From Desulfosporosinus sp. UBA5188 (GTDB lineage Bacteria; Bacillota; Desulfitobacteriia; Desulfitobacteriales; Desulfitobacteriaceae), in assembly GCA_002413075.1 (NCBI GenBank), contig DHWG01000066.1:1-5394 (forward strand): a stretch of 5,394 nt of DNA, in the 5' to 3' direction. The notes under the pieces are model-generated. The model worked only from the letters and a program-made list of their open reading frames with translations. It was not told the DNA's origin and did not search any database. The position numbers were made by a program, and so were the translations under genes. The first letter of the stretch is position 1. Every line of letters starts with the position of its first letter. Positions 5,340-5,394 of this stretch are shown in pieces.

Positions 5340-5394
5340 CTAATGTGATTTCTGTTCGTCAGACCAGAAGTTCGCCTCCGGTTTCCTTCAGATT
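5340..5394 (-). other. Probable group II intron domain I fragment
   Basis: On the minus strand this stretch reads CTGAAGGAAACCGGAGGCG, then a GGTCTGACGAACAGAAATC motif and CATTAGGAG. It resembles the domain I segment with a CTGAAGGAAGC...ACGAACAGAAATC pattern found in many bacterial group II introns. It does not encode RT sequence. In an intact intron the rest of domain I, domains II and III and the ORF N-terminus would separate it from the RT coding region; here it abuts RT block 2/3 directly. Identification is from memory of family patterns, so moderate. Confidence 0.6.

Larger units (their letters stand above)
4767..5394 (-). mobile_element. Degenerate group II intron, 3' portion (continues past right edge)
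   Basis: On the minus strand the element runs from the window edge to a 3' end at 4767. In order it shows probable domain I sequence (5394-5340), a shortened maturase/reverse transcriptase reading frame (5339-4851), domain V (4843-4810) and domain VI (4808-4767), ending ...CCCGAT. Group II introns are self-splicing RNAs that spread by retrohoming with their encoded reverse transcriptase. Two internal deletions appear to have removed the RT catalytic core and the region between domain I and the ORF, so it should be unable to splice or move by itself. It sits just after the PBP gene in opposite orientation. The 5' exon junction is outside the window and the subclass is not assigned. Confidence 0.85.

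Noticed and set aside
1..5394. CRISPR array, tRNA gene, insertion sequence or phage attachment site
   Set aside because: No regularly spaced repeats, cloverleaf, transposase reading frame or matching terminal repeats were seen on either strand.

Overview
The window looks like a piece of a Bacillota (Firmicutes) chromosome of moderate GC, most likely a clostridial relative of Desulfosporosinus/Desulfitobacterium; the genus is only an impression. The grounds are strong AGGAGG ribosome binding sites, near-consensus sigma-A type promoters, a tRNA-sensing T-box in front of a Bacillus-type tyrosyl-tRNA synthetase, a B. subtilis-like arrangement of tandem rRNA promoters, and a Gram-positive class A penicillin-binding protein.

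Layout from left to right. Bases 1-275 hold no protein gene. Read on the minus strand they contain two tandem TTGACA-17-TAnnAT promoters, each with a TG dinucleotide before the -10, and then a leader with a boxA-like element. This is what precedes a 16S rRNA gene, which would lie beyond the left edge. A perfect 38-bp palindrome (343-380) separates this unit from tyrS (minus, 388-1656). Upstream of tyrS is a complete T-box leader of about 310 nt with promoter, UAC (Tyr) specifier, T-box sequence and terminator. The divergent gene on the plus strand (2139-4751) encodes an 870-residue bifunctional penicillin-binding protein: membrane anchor, GT51 transglycosylase, transpeptidase, Pro-rich linker and a C-terminal beta-rich domain.

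The right end (4767 to the edge, minus strand) is the 3' part of a group II intron inserted 15 nt after the PBP stop codon. Domains V and VI look intact. The intron-encoded reverse transcriptase has lost its YADD catalytic block through an in-frame deletion. Upstream, the ORF is fused, with a stop codon at the join, to what looks like intron domain I sequence. The element therefore appears to be a dead relic with two internal deletions.

The genes serve housekeeping roles: translation (tyrS, rRNA) and cell-wall synthesis (PBP). tyrS expression should respond to uncharged tRNA-Tyr. I see no convincing new biological system. The most interesting items are the doubly deleted intron, the T-box, the rRNA promoter pair and the unexplained palindrome.
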